Source: Porticoccus sp.
GTDB taxonomy: Bacteria; Pseudomonadota; Gammaproteobacteria; Pseudomonadales; Porticoccaceae
DNA: 35,232 bases
Direction of reading: 5' to 3'
Assembly: GCA_018066715.1 (NCBI GenBank)
Contig: JAGPWA010000067.1
Span: 1 to 35,232, forward strand
The translations under genes and the position numbers were made by a program. Positions 27,570 to 35,232 of the stretch are shown here, in pieces. Numbering within the stretch: the first letter of the stretch is position 1; each line of letters begins with the position of its first letter. The notes beneath the pieces were generated by a model. It worked only from the letters and a program-made list of their open reading frames with translations. It did no database searches and was not told where the DNA came from.

Positions 27570-28100
27570 ATGACCACATTCATTCCACAATCGCAGAACT
27601 CATACACCCGCGAGGAAATTATTACTTGCAGCCAAGGAAAACTGTTTGGCGAAGGTAATGCCCAGCTGCCCGGTGACAATATGTTGATGGTGGACCGAAT
27701 AACCCACATTCATGCGAGTGAGGGAGAGCATGGCAAGGGGGTCATGACCGCTGAGCTAGACATCCGACCAGACCTCTGGTTCTTCGGTTGTCATTTTGAA
27801 GGTGACCCCGTGATGCCTGGATGCCTTGGTCTCGATGCCATGTGGCAGCTCACCGGTTTTTTTCTAGCCTGGAAGGGCAACCCTGGGCGTGGCCGCGCAC
27901 TGGGTTCCGGAGAAGTGAAGTTCTTCGGTCAGGTCCTACCGGGAGCCAAGTTAATCACTTATCGTATTGATGTTAAAAGGATTGTCGAGCGTAAACTGAA
28001 AATGGTTATCGCGGATGGAACCGTTTCTGTCGATGGCCGAGAAATCTATACAGCTAAAGACCTTAGGGTTGGTCTGTTTGAGTCAACTGACAACTTTTGA
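27570..28100 (+). CDS. fabA: 3-hydroxydecanoyl-ACP dehydratase/isomerase FabA
   Basis: A 176-residue hot-dog-fold enzyme that dehydrates 3-hydroxydecanoyl-ACP and isomerises trans-2 to cis-3-decenoyl-ACP, the branch point for anaerobic unsaturated fatty acid synthesis. The active-site His75 ([17 protein letters not shown]) and Asp89 correspond to E. coli His70 and Asp84. The [17 protein letters not shown] block also matches FabA rather than FabZ. It is followed after 79 bp by fabB, its partner, in the same direction. Confidence 0.97.
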   Translation: MTTFIPQSQNSYTREEIITCSQGKLFGEGNAQLPGDNMLMVDRITHIHASEGEHGKGVMTAELDIRPDLWFFGCHFEGDPVMPGCLGLDAMWQLTGFFLAWKGNPGRGRALGSGEVKFFGQVLPGAKLITYRIDVKRIVERKLKMVIADGTVSVDGREIYTAKDLRVGLFESTDNF

Positions 28101-28179
28101 TTCTTTCGATTACAATTGATCCTTTAGACGACAATTAGATGACAATGACCGGACCTTTTGACCGGTATAGGGGTAGCCA

Positions 28180-29397
28180 ATGAAACGCGTGGTAATTACC
28201 GGCATGGGGATTGTTTCCCCCTTAGGTAATGACAAAGAAACCGTCACCGAATCTTTGAGAGAGTGTAAGTCAGGTATTGCCTTTCAGGAAGAGTTCAAAG
28301 AGATGGGCTTGCGCTGCAACGTTGCAGGCAAACTGGATCTCGACCCAGCAGAGCATATCGATCGTAAAGTGATGCGTTTTATGGGCCCTTCTGCGGCCTA
28401 TGGCTACATCGCCATGGCTCAAGCCATTGCTGACTCAGGACTGCCCGAAGACCAAGTGTCCAACATACGAACTGGACTCGTTATGGGCTCCGGCGGCGTA
28501 TCAGGAAAAATGTTTACAGAAACGATTGATGTGATGCGTGAGCGCGGCATCAAGCGTGCGGGCCCCTACCGGGTGACCCAGATTATGGCCAGCACCGTCT
28601 CCGCCTGCTTGGCTACACCCTTTAAGATTAAAGGTACTAACTACTCCATCTCATCCGCCTGCGCCACCAGTGCCCATTGTATTGGACACGCCATGGAGCT
28701 GATCCAGATGGGCAAACAGGATGTGGTATTTGCTGGCGGTGCAGAAGATATGCACTGGTCAATGGCCGGTATGTTTGATGCTATGGGCGCCTTATCCAGT
28801 AAATATAACGATACACCCGAGAAAGCCTCTCGTGCTTACGACGCTGACCGCGACGGCTTCGTCCCTGGTATTGGTGCTGGCTGCCTGGTAGTAGAAGATC
28901 TGGAACACGCCATCGCCCGCGGCGCGACTATTTATGCTGAACTCGTTGGCTACGGTGCCACCTCAGATGGCTATGACATGGTAGCCCCCTCAGGCGAAGG
29001 TGCTGCACGCTGTATGAAAATGGCCATGGAAACCACAGATGGCAGCATTGATTACATCAACACTCATGGCACGAGCACGCCCGTGGGTGACTTGGCAGAA
29101 CTAAAAGCGATCAAAGACGTGTTCGGTGACGATGCACCGCCCATTAGCTCCACCAAATCTCTCTCAGGTCACGGCTTGGGGGCCGCAGGTGTTCAGGAAG
29201 CTATCTATAGCCTACTGATGATGGAAAATGATTTTATCTGTGCATCAGCAAATCTTGAGACAGTCGATCCAGAAGCGGCCGACCTACCCATTGTGGCCAA
29301 GCGTATCGATAATGCTAACTTACAGCGTATTATGTCTAATAGCTTTGGTTTCGGTGGTACAAATGCAACGTTGGTCCTTCAGAAATATCATAGCTAA
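28180..29397 (+). CDS. fabB: 3-oxoacyl-ACP synthase I FabB
   Basis: A 405-residue KAS I condensing enzyme that elongates the cis-3-decenoyl-ACP made by FabA. The nucleophile Cys161 is in [15 protein letters not shown], and the two catalytic histidines are in [11 protein letters not shown] and [23 protein letters not shown] ends the thiolase fold. Length and the fabA neighbour favour FabB over FabF. The ATG has GGGG about nine nt upstream. Confidence 0.97.
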   Translation: MKRVVITGMGIVSPLGNDKETVTESLRECKSGIAFQEEFKEMGLRCNVAGKLDLDPAEHIDRKVMRFMGPSAAYGYIAMAQAIADSGLPEDQVSNIRTGLVMGSGGVSGKMFTETIDVMRERGIKRAGPYRVTQIMASTVSACLATPFKIKGTNYSISSACATSAHCIGHAMELIQMGKQDVVFAGGAEDMHWSMAGMFDAMGALSSKYNDTPEKASRAYDADRDGFVPGIGAGCLVVEDLEHAIARGATIYAELVGYGATSDGYDMVAPSGEGAARCMKMAMETTDGSIDYINTHGTSTPVGDLAELKAIKDVFGDDAPPISSTKSLSGHGLGAAGVQEAIYSLLMMENDFICASANLETVDPEAADLPIVAKRIDNANLQRIMSNSFGFGGTNATLVLQKYHS

Positions 29398-29424
29398 CCA
29401 ACCTGATGGAACCGATGTATGACT

Positions 29425-29455
29425 AAAAAAGGAGAGCTCTAGCTCTCCTTTTTTT
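29425..29455 (+). terminator. fabB intrinsic terminator
   Basis: Stem GGAGAGC/GCTCTCC with a 4-nt loop, six A before and seven T after, 27 bp past the fabB stop. Confidence 0.93.
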
Positions 29456-29572
29456 ATTTAAACATTTGTAACCGCTGACTCTGTAAAAAGGCGGCCAATG
29501 AATAGCTAACAAGGACTGTCAAAACACGCTATCCTCAACAGCTAGGAACCGTAAATTACACTGGGGAATACG

Positions 29573-30208
29573 ATGAAACTCTATGACTATCCTGGCGTAC
29601 CGAACCCACGTCGCCTGAATATTTTTATGGCGGAGAAAGGGATCAATATCCCACGTATCCAGATTGATCTGTTAAAGGGTGAGCAATTAGAACCTGCATT
29701 CCAAAATAAAAGCCCCAACTGTGATGTCCCGACACTGGAGTTAGATGACGGTACCTGCATTTCACAACTCAACGCTGTTTGCCGGTATCTTGAGGCGATC
29801 CACCCCGAACCCCGGCTGTACGGAGCAACCCCTGAAGAAATTGGTGCCATTGAAATGTGGAATCACATTTGCTTCACCAATGGATTCCAAGCAGTCGCTG
29901 ACTTGTTTCGTAATGGACCTGACTGGTTTGAAGGCCGCGCATTAATTGGTCCACACAATTACGAGAAAATTCCCGAACTGGTAGATCGCGGCCGCCAACG
30001 GATCATGAATTTTTATAGTGATATAGACCGTCACTTGGCTGACCGTGATTATTTTGCAGGGAACCAATTTTCAGTGGCAGACATTACTGCGCTAGTAACA
30101 GTTGATTTCGCCCAGTGGGCCAAGGTTAAGATTCCAGATACCCATAAGCACTTGAACCGTTGGCACGCCCTAGTATCGGAGCGGCCCAGCGTAAAGACAA
30201 ACAGCTAG
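29573..30208 (+). CDS. Glutathione S-transferase family protein
   Basis: A 211-residue cytosolic GST-like protein. The N-terminal thioredoxin-like domain (1-80) has YDYPGVPNPRRLNIFMAEKG, then CDVPTLELDDGTCISQLNAVCRYLEAIHP; the cis-proline of the family is the P in DVPTLEL. The usual Glu-Ser that holds the glutathione gamma-glutamyl group reads Gln-Leu here. The C-terminal helical domain contains FAGNQFSVADITALVTVDFA, the N-capping motif of GSTs. The ATG has GGGGAA upstream. Substrate is unknown; it stands alone between fabB and ssb. Confidence 0.85.
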   Translation: MKLYDYPGVPNPRRLNIFMAEKGINIPRIQIDLLKGEQLEPAFQNKSPNCDVPTLELDDGTCISQLNAVCRYLEAIHPEPRLYGATPEEIGAIEMWNHICFTNGFQAVADLFRNGPDWFEGRALIGPHNYEKIPELVDRGRQRIMNFYSDIDRHLADRDYFAGNQFSVADITALVTVDFAQWAKVKIPDTHKHLNRWHALVSERPSVKTNS

Positions 30209-30357
30209 GGGTCGAGACTTCAATCATTGTTCACTGAACGGCATACACTGACAGAAGAGTGATAGTTTCTCCCCACCCAATTTCCTCCCATGACAGTCTT
30301 GGCATTCCAAGGTAAACTTGCGTCCTTAATTAAGTAAATTTCAAGTTGGGGCAAGGT

Positions 30358-30855
30358 ATGGCTCGGGGTATTAACAAGGTTATTTTGGTCGGCAATCTGG
30401 GAAAAGACCCAGAAGCTAAATTCATGCCTAACGGTAATGCAGTGACAAACATCACTGTGGCTACCAGTGAAAGCTGGAAGGATAAGCAGACGGGGCAACA
30501 GCAGGAACGTACCGAATGGCACCGGGTGGTTTTTTTCAATCGACTGGCTGAAATAGCCAGCGAGTACCTGAAGAAAGGTTCGAAAGTGTATGTGGAAGGC
30601 TCACTTCGCACTCGTAAGTGGCAAGGCCAAGACGGACAGGACCGCTACACCACAGAGATCGTTGCCAGCGAAATGCAAATGCTTGATAGCCGGGGAGGTT
30701 CTACGGGTTATGACAACCCAGCACCCGCGCAACAGAATGCTCAGGCACAGGGATCTCAACAACAACCTAACCAACAGCCCAATCAACAATCAAGCTCAAC
30801 CGCATCAGTGCCAGACGCTGGTTTTGACAGCTTTGATGATGACATCCCCTTTTAA
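30358..30855 (+). CDS. ssb: Single-stranded DNA-binding protein
   Basis: A 165-residue SSB. The OB fold (about 1-112) opens with [22 protein letters not shown] and includes [22 protein letters not shown] and [14 protein letters not shown] Gln/Asn/Ser-rich linker follows, and the tail DSFDDDIPF is the conserved acidic tip that recruits repair and replication proteins. The ATG at 30358 matches the family start; a TTG four codons earlier is in frame. I see no clear LexA box upstream. Confidence 0.97.
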   Translation: MARGINKVILVGNLGKDPEAKFMPNGNAVTNITVATSESWKDKQTGQQQERTEWHRVVFFNRLAEIASEYLKKGSKVYVEGSLRTRKWQGQDGQDRYTTEIVASEMQMLDSRGGSTGYDNPAPAQQNAQAQGSQQQPNQQPNQQSSSTASVPDAGFDSFDDDIPF

Positions 30856-30903
30856 AAGGCGTTTTAGCGTTTAGTTTTAATACAGCTGTTGAGAGTGTAT
30901 TTT

Positions 30904-30929
30904 AAGCCCGCATAATTGCGGGCTTTTTT
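30904..30929 (+). terminator. ssb intrinsic terminator
   Basis: Stem GCCCGCA/TGCGGGC, loop TAAT, followed by six T, about 50 bp past the ssb stop and before the convergent MFS gene. Confidence 0.92.
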
Positions 30930-30967
30930 ATGTGAAGAGCTGTAGACCAAGGCTCTAGAACAATACC

Positions 30968-32317
30968 CTAGAAAGCTCGTCCCAAAACTTTCTGCATCGT
31001 CTCACGACAAAACTCATCGTTATCCACCTTGAAGTAGGCCAGCTGCTGCCCAGGAATCACCACTACATCACAGACTCCAGGAACTTGCCCTACAAAGTCA
31101 TCCGTCACAAGAACTTCATTAGGTAGAAGCTGCACAACCAAGCTCTTCAAGTGACGAGGTTTCTTCATGGTTGCAGCAGCGAAAACCCAAACCATTATCA
31201 ATAGAGATGCCATCCAAAACACCGGTGCATAGCCATAATGGTGGGCCACATAACCACCCGTGACACCACCAAGAAATGCCCCAAGAAACTGACTACTAGA
31301 GTACACACCCATCGCCGTTCCCTTGCCACCCGCTGGAGCAATTTTGCTGACCAGTGATGGCAATGTCGCCTCTAATAGATTGAAGGCCATAAAGAATACA
31401 AATAATCCAAATACAAACCAAATACGGCTTTCTGTGTTGCCACCGAGTAACGCTTCCCCTATGGCAAGCAATACCACTGCGCCCACAAACACTGGCTTCA
31501 TTTTTTGTTTAGCTTCGGCTATGAGAATAAAGGGAAGCATACAAAGAAATGACAGTCCCATGGCTCCCAAGTAGATCATCCAGTGCTGATCTCGGTCGTA
31601 GGATAGCGCCTGCTCCAGAATTACCGGGACGGCGACCCAACTTGCCATCTGAGCAAAGTGCAGTATTCCAATGCCTAGATTGAGACGTAATAGCTCACCA
31701 TCTCGTAATAGCTTGCCAAACATCGCGGGTACAGCCTGAGCTTCAGCATTTCGTACAGAAACTTCCGGCGTAGGAATGACCAACAACAAGACCATAATGC
31801 CGATCACTGCCAGACACGCCGTCAACCAAAACAATCCTGAAAGCCCCCACCAATTAGCCAATACTGGCCCAAACACCATGGATATCGCAAAGGCCACACC
31901 AATGCTGCCACCCACTGCCGCCATCGCCTTAGTACGGTTTTGTTCAGTGGTCAGATCGGATAACAGAGCCATAATCGTGCTGGCCACAGCACCGGCACCC
32001 TGTAAAGCCCGCCCAGCAACCAACCCCCACATGGAATCAGACATAGCAGCCACCACGCTGCCAGCAAGAAACAGCAGCATTCCACCAACAATGACAGGCT
32101 TTCGACCAATTTTGTCAGATAAAAAGCCGAAAGGAATCTGAAGTAATCCCTGAGTTAAACCATAGATCCCCAGCGCCAACCCCACCAGAAGGGCAGTACT
32201 GCCAGAATAGTTCTCGGCATAAAGCGCCAAGACTGGCAACAGCATGAACAATCCCAACATGCGAAAGGCATAGAGAGAGGCCAGGCCAATGAGGCTTTTT
32301 CGTTCTAGTGAGTTCAT
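30968..32317 (-). CDS. MFS transporter, YajR-like, with C-terminal soluble domain
   Basis: A 449-residue major facilitator with about 12 hydrophobic segments. Motif A GFLSDKIGRKPVI is at 64-76 in the loop between helices 2 and 3, and the helix 5 region GVAFAISMVFGPVLA resembles motif C of antiporters. After the last helix (about 385) comes a soluble domain of about 60 residues (LKSLVVQLLPNEVLVTDDFVGQVPGVCDVVVIP...AYFKVD), which resembles the YAM domain of E. coli YajR (454 aa). The substrate is unknown. In P. aeruginosa a similar MFS gene lies between ssb and uvrA; here ssb is kept but uvrA is not on the other side. Confidence 0.88.
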   Translation of the reverse strand: MNSLERKSLIGLASLYAFRMLGLFMLLPVLALYAENYSGSTALLVGLALGIYGLTQGLLQIPFGFLSDKIGRKPVIVGGMLLFLAGSVVAAMSDSMWGLVAGRALQGAGAVASTIMALLSDLTTEQNRTKAMAAVGGSIGVAFAISMVFGPVLANWWGLSGLFWLTACLAVIGIMVLLLVIPTPEVSVRNAEAQAVPAMFGKLLRDGELLRLNLGIGILHFAQMASWVAVPVILEQALSYDRDQHWMIYLGAMGLSFLCMLPFILIAEAKQKMKPVFVGAVVLLAIGEALLGGNTESRIWFVFGLFVFFMAFNLLEATLPSLVSKIAPAGGKGTAMGVYSSSQFLGAFLGGVTGGYVAHHYGYAPVFWMASLLIMVWVFAAATMKKPRHLKSLVVQLLPNEVLVTDDFVGQVPGVCDVVVIPGQQLAYFKVDNDEFCRETMQKVLGRAF

Positions 32318-32361
32318 ACTAGAAAAGTCATGGAAGTTACAGCATCAAATCAAAGAGAGGC

Positions 32362-32400
32362 ATTATAAATGCCCTATGCTCGGAAAAGTAGCATCAGGGC
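32362..32400 (-). promoter_or_regulatory. -10 box and hairpin upstream of the MFS gene
   Basis: On the minus strand a perfect TATAAT (32362-32367) lies about 45 nt before the MFS start, without a good -35. Immediately upstream an inverted repeat GCCCTATGCT/AGCATCAGGGC (32371-32400, one bulged base) covers the -35 region, where an activator or repressor could bind. Confidence 0.45.
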
Positions 32401-32553
32401 AAAGATGTAACCCATATGCTCTAACTGAGCTTGGGGCAGCACCATATTTGAGAAACCTAACTAGAAACCGACCTAGAACTCCAAGCTAAGGAGAACGCGT
32501 CTTCCAACTCACATTAATGGCATGTTAACTACTTACTCGCTAAAATGGCCTAA

Positions 32554-32570
32554 CCACACATTATGTGTGG
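32554..32570. repeat. 17-bp perfect inverted repeat upstream of the sugar-nucleotide gene
   Basis: CCACACAT and ATGTGTGG around a single central T, extended by TAA/TTA with one bulged base, 52 bp before the chosen start of the next gene. No T-tract follows, so an operator is more likely than a terminator. The rest of the 305-bp gap (32318-32622) shows no gene. Confidence 0.6.
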
Positions 32571-32622
32571 CTTAACAGTTGAAGACATTGCTGGAAGCAA
32601 TCAATACCAGAGGGAAGCCACT

Positions 32623-34545
32623 ATGTTGAAAGCGCTATTCGAGTCAAAAAGATCGACAAAACGAGCTATTTCTCTCATTTATGATGCTCTCGCTATCACC
32701 TTGGCTCTCTATACTGCTATCTGCCTGCGACTGGGCACGGTATTTTTTGACATCTCTAGCAAAGAGCTGATCTGCCTAAGTGTCACCATCACGGTTTCTT
32801 TACTCGCCTTTATTAAGCTTGGGCTCTACCGCGCGATCCTCCGCTATATGTCAATTCCGGCCGTTACCTCCATTATGATCGGTATCGGCATATCCGGTGC
32901 TGCGCTGGCAGCCGCTAGCTTCTTAACTCAATCACCCATGCCTCGATCAGTGCCCTTTATTTACATGTTTACCGCTCTATTTCTGGTTGGATGCCCACGC
33001 ATTTTGATACGTAATATCTTGATGCAGGTCTATAAACAGCAGCATGGAACAAAAGAATCGGTGATTATTTATGGTGCCGGGTATTCAGGGCACCAGTTAG
33101 CTTTATCACTGCAAAGTACGTCCTACAAACCCATTTTATTTATAGATGATAACCCCAAGCTAAAAGGGAGTTTGATCGCAGGTTTGCCCGTACATCGACC
33201 AAAAAACTTAACACAACTGATTGAAAAATATTCAGTCCACAAAGTGTTGTTAGCATTAGGCGGAGCCTCTCGGTCAGAACGCGCGGAAGTCATCAAAAAA
33301 CTTGAGCCACTGGCCATTACAGTTCAGACAATCCCAGACCTAACCGATATCCTTACGGGCAAAGCACGAATAGAAGATATCCGAGATGTAGAGATTGACG
33401 ATCTACTCGGCCGTGACCCCGTTGTGTCCGACCCAAAACTCCTGCATGCCTGTATAACCGATAAGGTAGTCATGGTCACCGGTGCCGGCGGCTCTATTGG
33501 CAGCGAGCTTTGCCGTCAAATCCTCAGACAAAAACCATCACACATTATTCTGTTCGAACTCAATGAGTACGGCCTTTATAAAATAGAGCAGGAACTACAA
33601 AGTACCCTGAAAGCATTTCAGGGCAACACCAAGCTAGTATCACTCATTGGCTCAGCTCAGAACCAAAACCGGCTTGAGTCCATCATGAATACGTTTGGCG
33701 TCCAAACTGTCTATCACGCCGCCGCCTACAAACATGTTCCTTTGGTAGAACACAATATTGTTGAAGGGGTGCGTAACAACGTGTTTGGCACCTTGTACTG
33801 TGCCGAGGCGGCCATTAAGGCAGGAGTGGAATCCTTTGTACTGATCTCAACCGATAAGGCTGTACGCCCTACCAATATTATGGGTGCTTCAAAACGGGTA
33901 GCTGAACTGGTCCTGCAAGGCTTGGCACAGCGACAGGATAAAACACGATTTACCATGGTGCGCTTCGGCAATGTACTGGGGTCTTCAGGCTCGGTAGTGC
34001 CGCTGTTCCGTGAGCAGATCCAACAGGGTGGCCCCATAACTGTTACCCACCCCGATATTATTCGCTATTTTATGACCATTCCCGAAGCGGCAGAACTAGT
34101 CATCCAGGCCGGCTCAATGGGCCAAGGGGGCGATGTCTTTGTTCTGGATATGGGTGAACCCGTCAAAATTGTGGACTTGGCCAAACGTATGGTTCACCTC
34201 TCCGGCCTCGAGGTCAAAGACGCAGACCATCCGGAGGGAGACATTGACATCCAGTTCACTGGTTTGCGTCCAGGAGAGAAGCTGTACGAAGAATTATTAA
34301 TAGGTGACAACGTTAGCGGCACAGAGCATTCCCGTATTATGCGGGCTGAAGAAAAGGCACTTGGCTGGCAGGAAACCCAAGCATTTTTGAATGAACTAGA
34401 CAGCGCCTGCCATGACTACCAATGTAACCATGTGAAAGAATTACTCCTAAATTCGCCAACTGGCTACTCGGCAAACTCTAATATTCAAGATTGGGTTTGG
34501 TCCCAAAAACAAGAAAAAACCAAATTTCATCTTATTAAAACTTAA
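32623..34545 (+). CDS. Membrane-bound nucleotide-sugar dehydratase/epimerase (WbpM/PglF/CapD family)
   Basis: A 640-residue protein of the large WbpM type. Four hydrophobic segments lie in the first ~130 residues (for example LICLSVTITVSLLAFIKLGLY). A first nucleotide-binding domain starts at IIYGAGYSGHQLALSL. The catalytic SDR domain has the NAD(P) motif VTGAGGSIGSE at 285-295, AAAYKHVPLVEHN, and ISTDKAVRPTNIMGASKR with Met420 and Lys424; Met replaces the usual Tyr, as in WbpM. Such enzymes are UDP-GlcNAc C4,C6-dehydratases that start synthesis of bacillosamine, QuiNAc or FucNAc. I chose the ATG at 32623 because AGGGA lies upstream; an ATG at 32563 within the inverted repeat adds 20 residues. 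Confidence 0.92.
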   Translation: MLKALFESKRSTKRAISLIYDALAITLALYTAICLRLGTVFFDISSKELICLSVTITVSLLAFIKLGLYRAILRYMSIPAVTSIMIGIGISGAALAAASFLTQSPMPRSVPFIYMFTALFLVGCPRILIRNILMQVYKQQHGTKESVIIYGAGYSGHQLALSLQSTSYKPILFIDDNPKLKGSLIAGLPVHRPKNLTQLIEKYSVHKVLLALGGASRSERAEVIKKLEPLAITVQTIPDLTDILTGKARIEDIRDVEIDDLLGRDPVVSDPKLLHACITDKVVMVTGAGGSIGSELCRQILRQKPSHIILFELNEYGLYKIEQELQSTLKAFQGNTKLVSLIGSAQNQNRLESIMNTFGVQTVYHAAAYKHVPLVEHNIVEGVRNNVFGTLYCAEAAIKAGVESFVLISTDKAVRPTNIMGASKRVAELVLQGLAQRQDKTRFTMVRFGNVLGSSGSVVPLFREQIQQGGPITVTHPDIIRYFMTIPEAAELVIQAGSMGQGGDVFVLDMGEPVKIVDLAKRMVHLSGLEVKDADHPEGDIDIQFTGLRPGEKLYEELLIGDNVSGTEHSRIMRAEEKALGWQETQAFLNELDSACHDYQCNHVKELLLNSPTGYSANSNIQDWVWSQKQEKTKFHLIKT

Positions 34546-34568
34546 ACTGATGCATCAGACATAACACG

Positions 34569-34659
34569 GGAAATGACCTCACAAGTTTTTGAGATTTCCA
34601 CTTCCCATAATCTCCCCACTCATAATCTATTTAAGTAGAGGTTAGGAATGAGGGGATTA
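34569..34659. other. Two imperfect hairpins between convergent polysaccharide genes
   Basis: GGAAAT...CTCA pairs with TGAG ATTTCC (34569-34599), and TAATC...CTCAT pairs with ATGAGGGGATTA with bulges (34608-34659). Together they fill the 123-bp gap between the converging genes and may end transcription from both, though neither has a clear T-tract. A 12-bp palindrome CTGATGCATCAG lies at 34547-34558. Confidence 0.35.
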
Positions 34660-34668
34660 CAATGTCAC

Positions 34669-35229
34669 TTAATGTGATACACCCTCCTTTCTAATGACTG
34701 TCAAAAAAGTTAACCACAAAATTCTTACATCAAATAAAAGTGAGTGTCGTTGAAGGTATTCAACATCCAAAGCCACTTTATGCGGAATAGGCAGATCATC
34801 TCGTCCATTGATCTGAGCCCAACCTGTTAAACCAGGCACTAAATGCTGTACGCCTTTTTCTGTCCGCAAAGCAATTAAATCATCTTGATTAAATAACGCA
34901 GGTCGTGGCCCCACAAAACTCATATCACCTTTTAAAATTGACCATAATTGAGGTAATTCATCTAAACTTGATTTACGCAAAAAATCACCAATAGGTGTTA
35001 ATACACTGTTAGGATCTTTCAACAAATGCGTGGCTACAGCAGGTGTATCAATTTTCATGCTCCGAAACTTGGGCATCTTAAAGATCTGATTATCCCTGCC
35101 CACCCGATCCGACCAATATAAAGCCGATCCTTTAGATGTCAATTTGACCAATATGGCAACGATAACAATAGGGACAAACAAAATACTGGTAGCAATCAAG
35201 GCCAAAATAAAATCAAAGAGTCTTTTCAT
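34669..35229 (-). CDS. Monotopic phosphoglycosyl transferase (bacterial sugar transferase family)
   Basis: A 186-residue small enzyme of the PglC type that moves a phospho-sugar from a UDP-sugar to undecaprenyl phosphate, the first membrane step of glycan assembly. The N-terminal hydrophobic hairpin (DFILALIATSILFVPIVIVA) is the re-entrant membrane helix. The catalytic Asp90-Glu91 is in SSLDELPQLW; KFRSM (54-58), GDMSFVGPRP (to 110) and GLTGWAQINGRDDL are conserved family blocks. There is no polytopic N-terminal part, so it is not the large WbaP form. Its ATG is only 3 bp from the right edge, so upstream signals are not visible. It is convergent with the dehydratase, which likely makes its substrate. 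Confidence 0.92.
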   Translation of the reverse strand: MKRLFDFILALIATSILFVPIVIVAILVKLTSKGSALYWSDRVGRDNQIFKMPKFRSMKIDTPAVATHLLKDPNSVLTPIGDFLRKSSLDELPQLWSILKGDMSFVGPRPALFNQDDLIALRTEKGVQHLVPGLTGWAQINGRDDLPIPHKVALDVEYLQRHSLLFDVRILWLTFLTVIRKEGVSH

Positions 35230-35232
35230 GTT

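Noticed and set aside
29228-29422. 64-codon frame over the fabB 3' end
   Set aside because: Out of frame with fabB, no ribosome binding site and no recognisable protein.
30225-30260. LexA-like CTG...CAG pattern upstream of ssb
   Set aside because: Spacing between CTG and CAG does not fit CTG-N10-CAG and the AT-rich centre is missing.

Overview
The window is chromosomal DNA of a gammaproteobacterium, most likely a marine lineage near Pseudomonas, Marinobacter and the Cellvibrionales (inference from gene order and from fabA/fabB, pilS/pilR and the pilY1-type minor pilin genes). Coding density is high and nearly every gene belongs to a well known family. I found no tRNA, rRNA, CRISPR array, insertion sequence or prophage.

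Layout. 1-3563: pgeF (cut by the left edge) and rluD run leftward, divergent from bamD and nadE. 3799-6782: pilS-pilR, the two-component system for type IV pilin expression. 6788-14814: the minor pilin and tip adhesin genes fimT, fimU, pilV, pilW, pilX, pilY1 and pilE, all leftward and tail to tail with pilR. 14914-22292: a leftward housekeeping block (murJ, ribF, ileS, lspA, fkpB, ispH). 22651-22920: rpsT, rightward. 23065-26217: rplU, rpmA, obgE and proB, leftward. 26451-30855: ispB, fabA, fabB, a GST-like gene and ssb, rightward. 30968-32317: a YajR-like MFS transporter. 32623-35229: a membrane nucleotide-sugar dehydratase/epimerase and a phosphoglycosyl transferase facing each other, which looks like the edge of a surface polysaccharide or glycan locus.

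How the parts fit. bamD to ispB largely follows the order I recall from Pseudomonas aeruginosa (PA4544-PA4569), but the minor pilin block points the other way and pilY2 is absent. PilS/PilR would set pilin transcription; FimU, PilV, PilW, PilX and PilE would form the priming tip complex carrying PilY1. LspA matures lipoproteins such as BamD, IspH feeds isoprenoid precursors to IspB, and FabA/FabB make unsaturated fatty acids.

The less ordinary signals lie mostly between genes: 15-nt and 13-nt tandem repeats in the murJ-rpsT gap, 20-bp direct repeats between rpsT and proB, an apparently leaderless obgE promoter just past an rpmA terminator, and inverted repeats before pilS and before the sugar-nucleotide gene. 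I did not find a convincing undescribed system.
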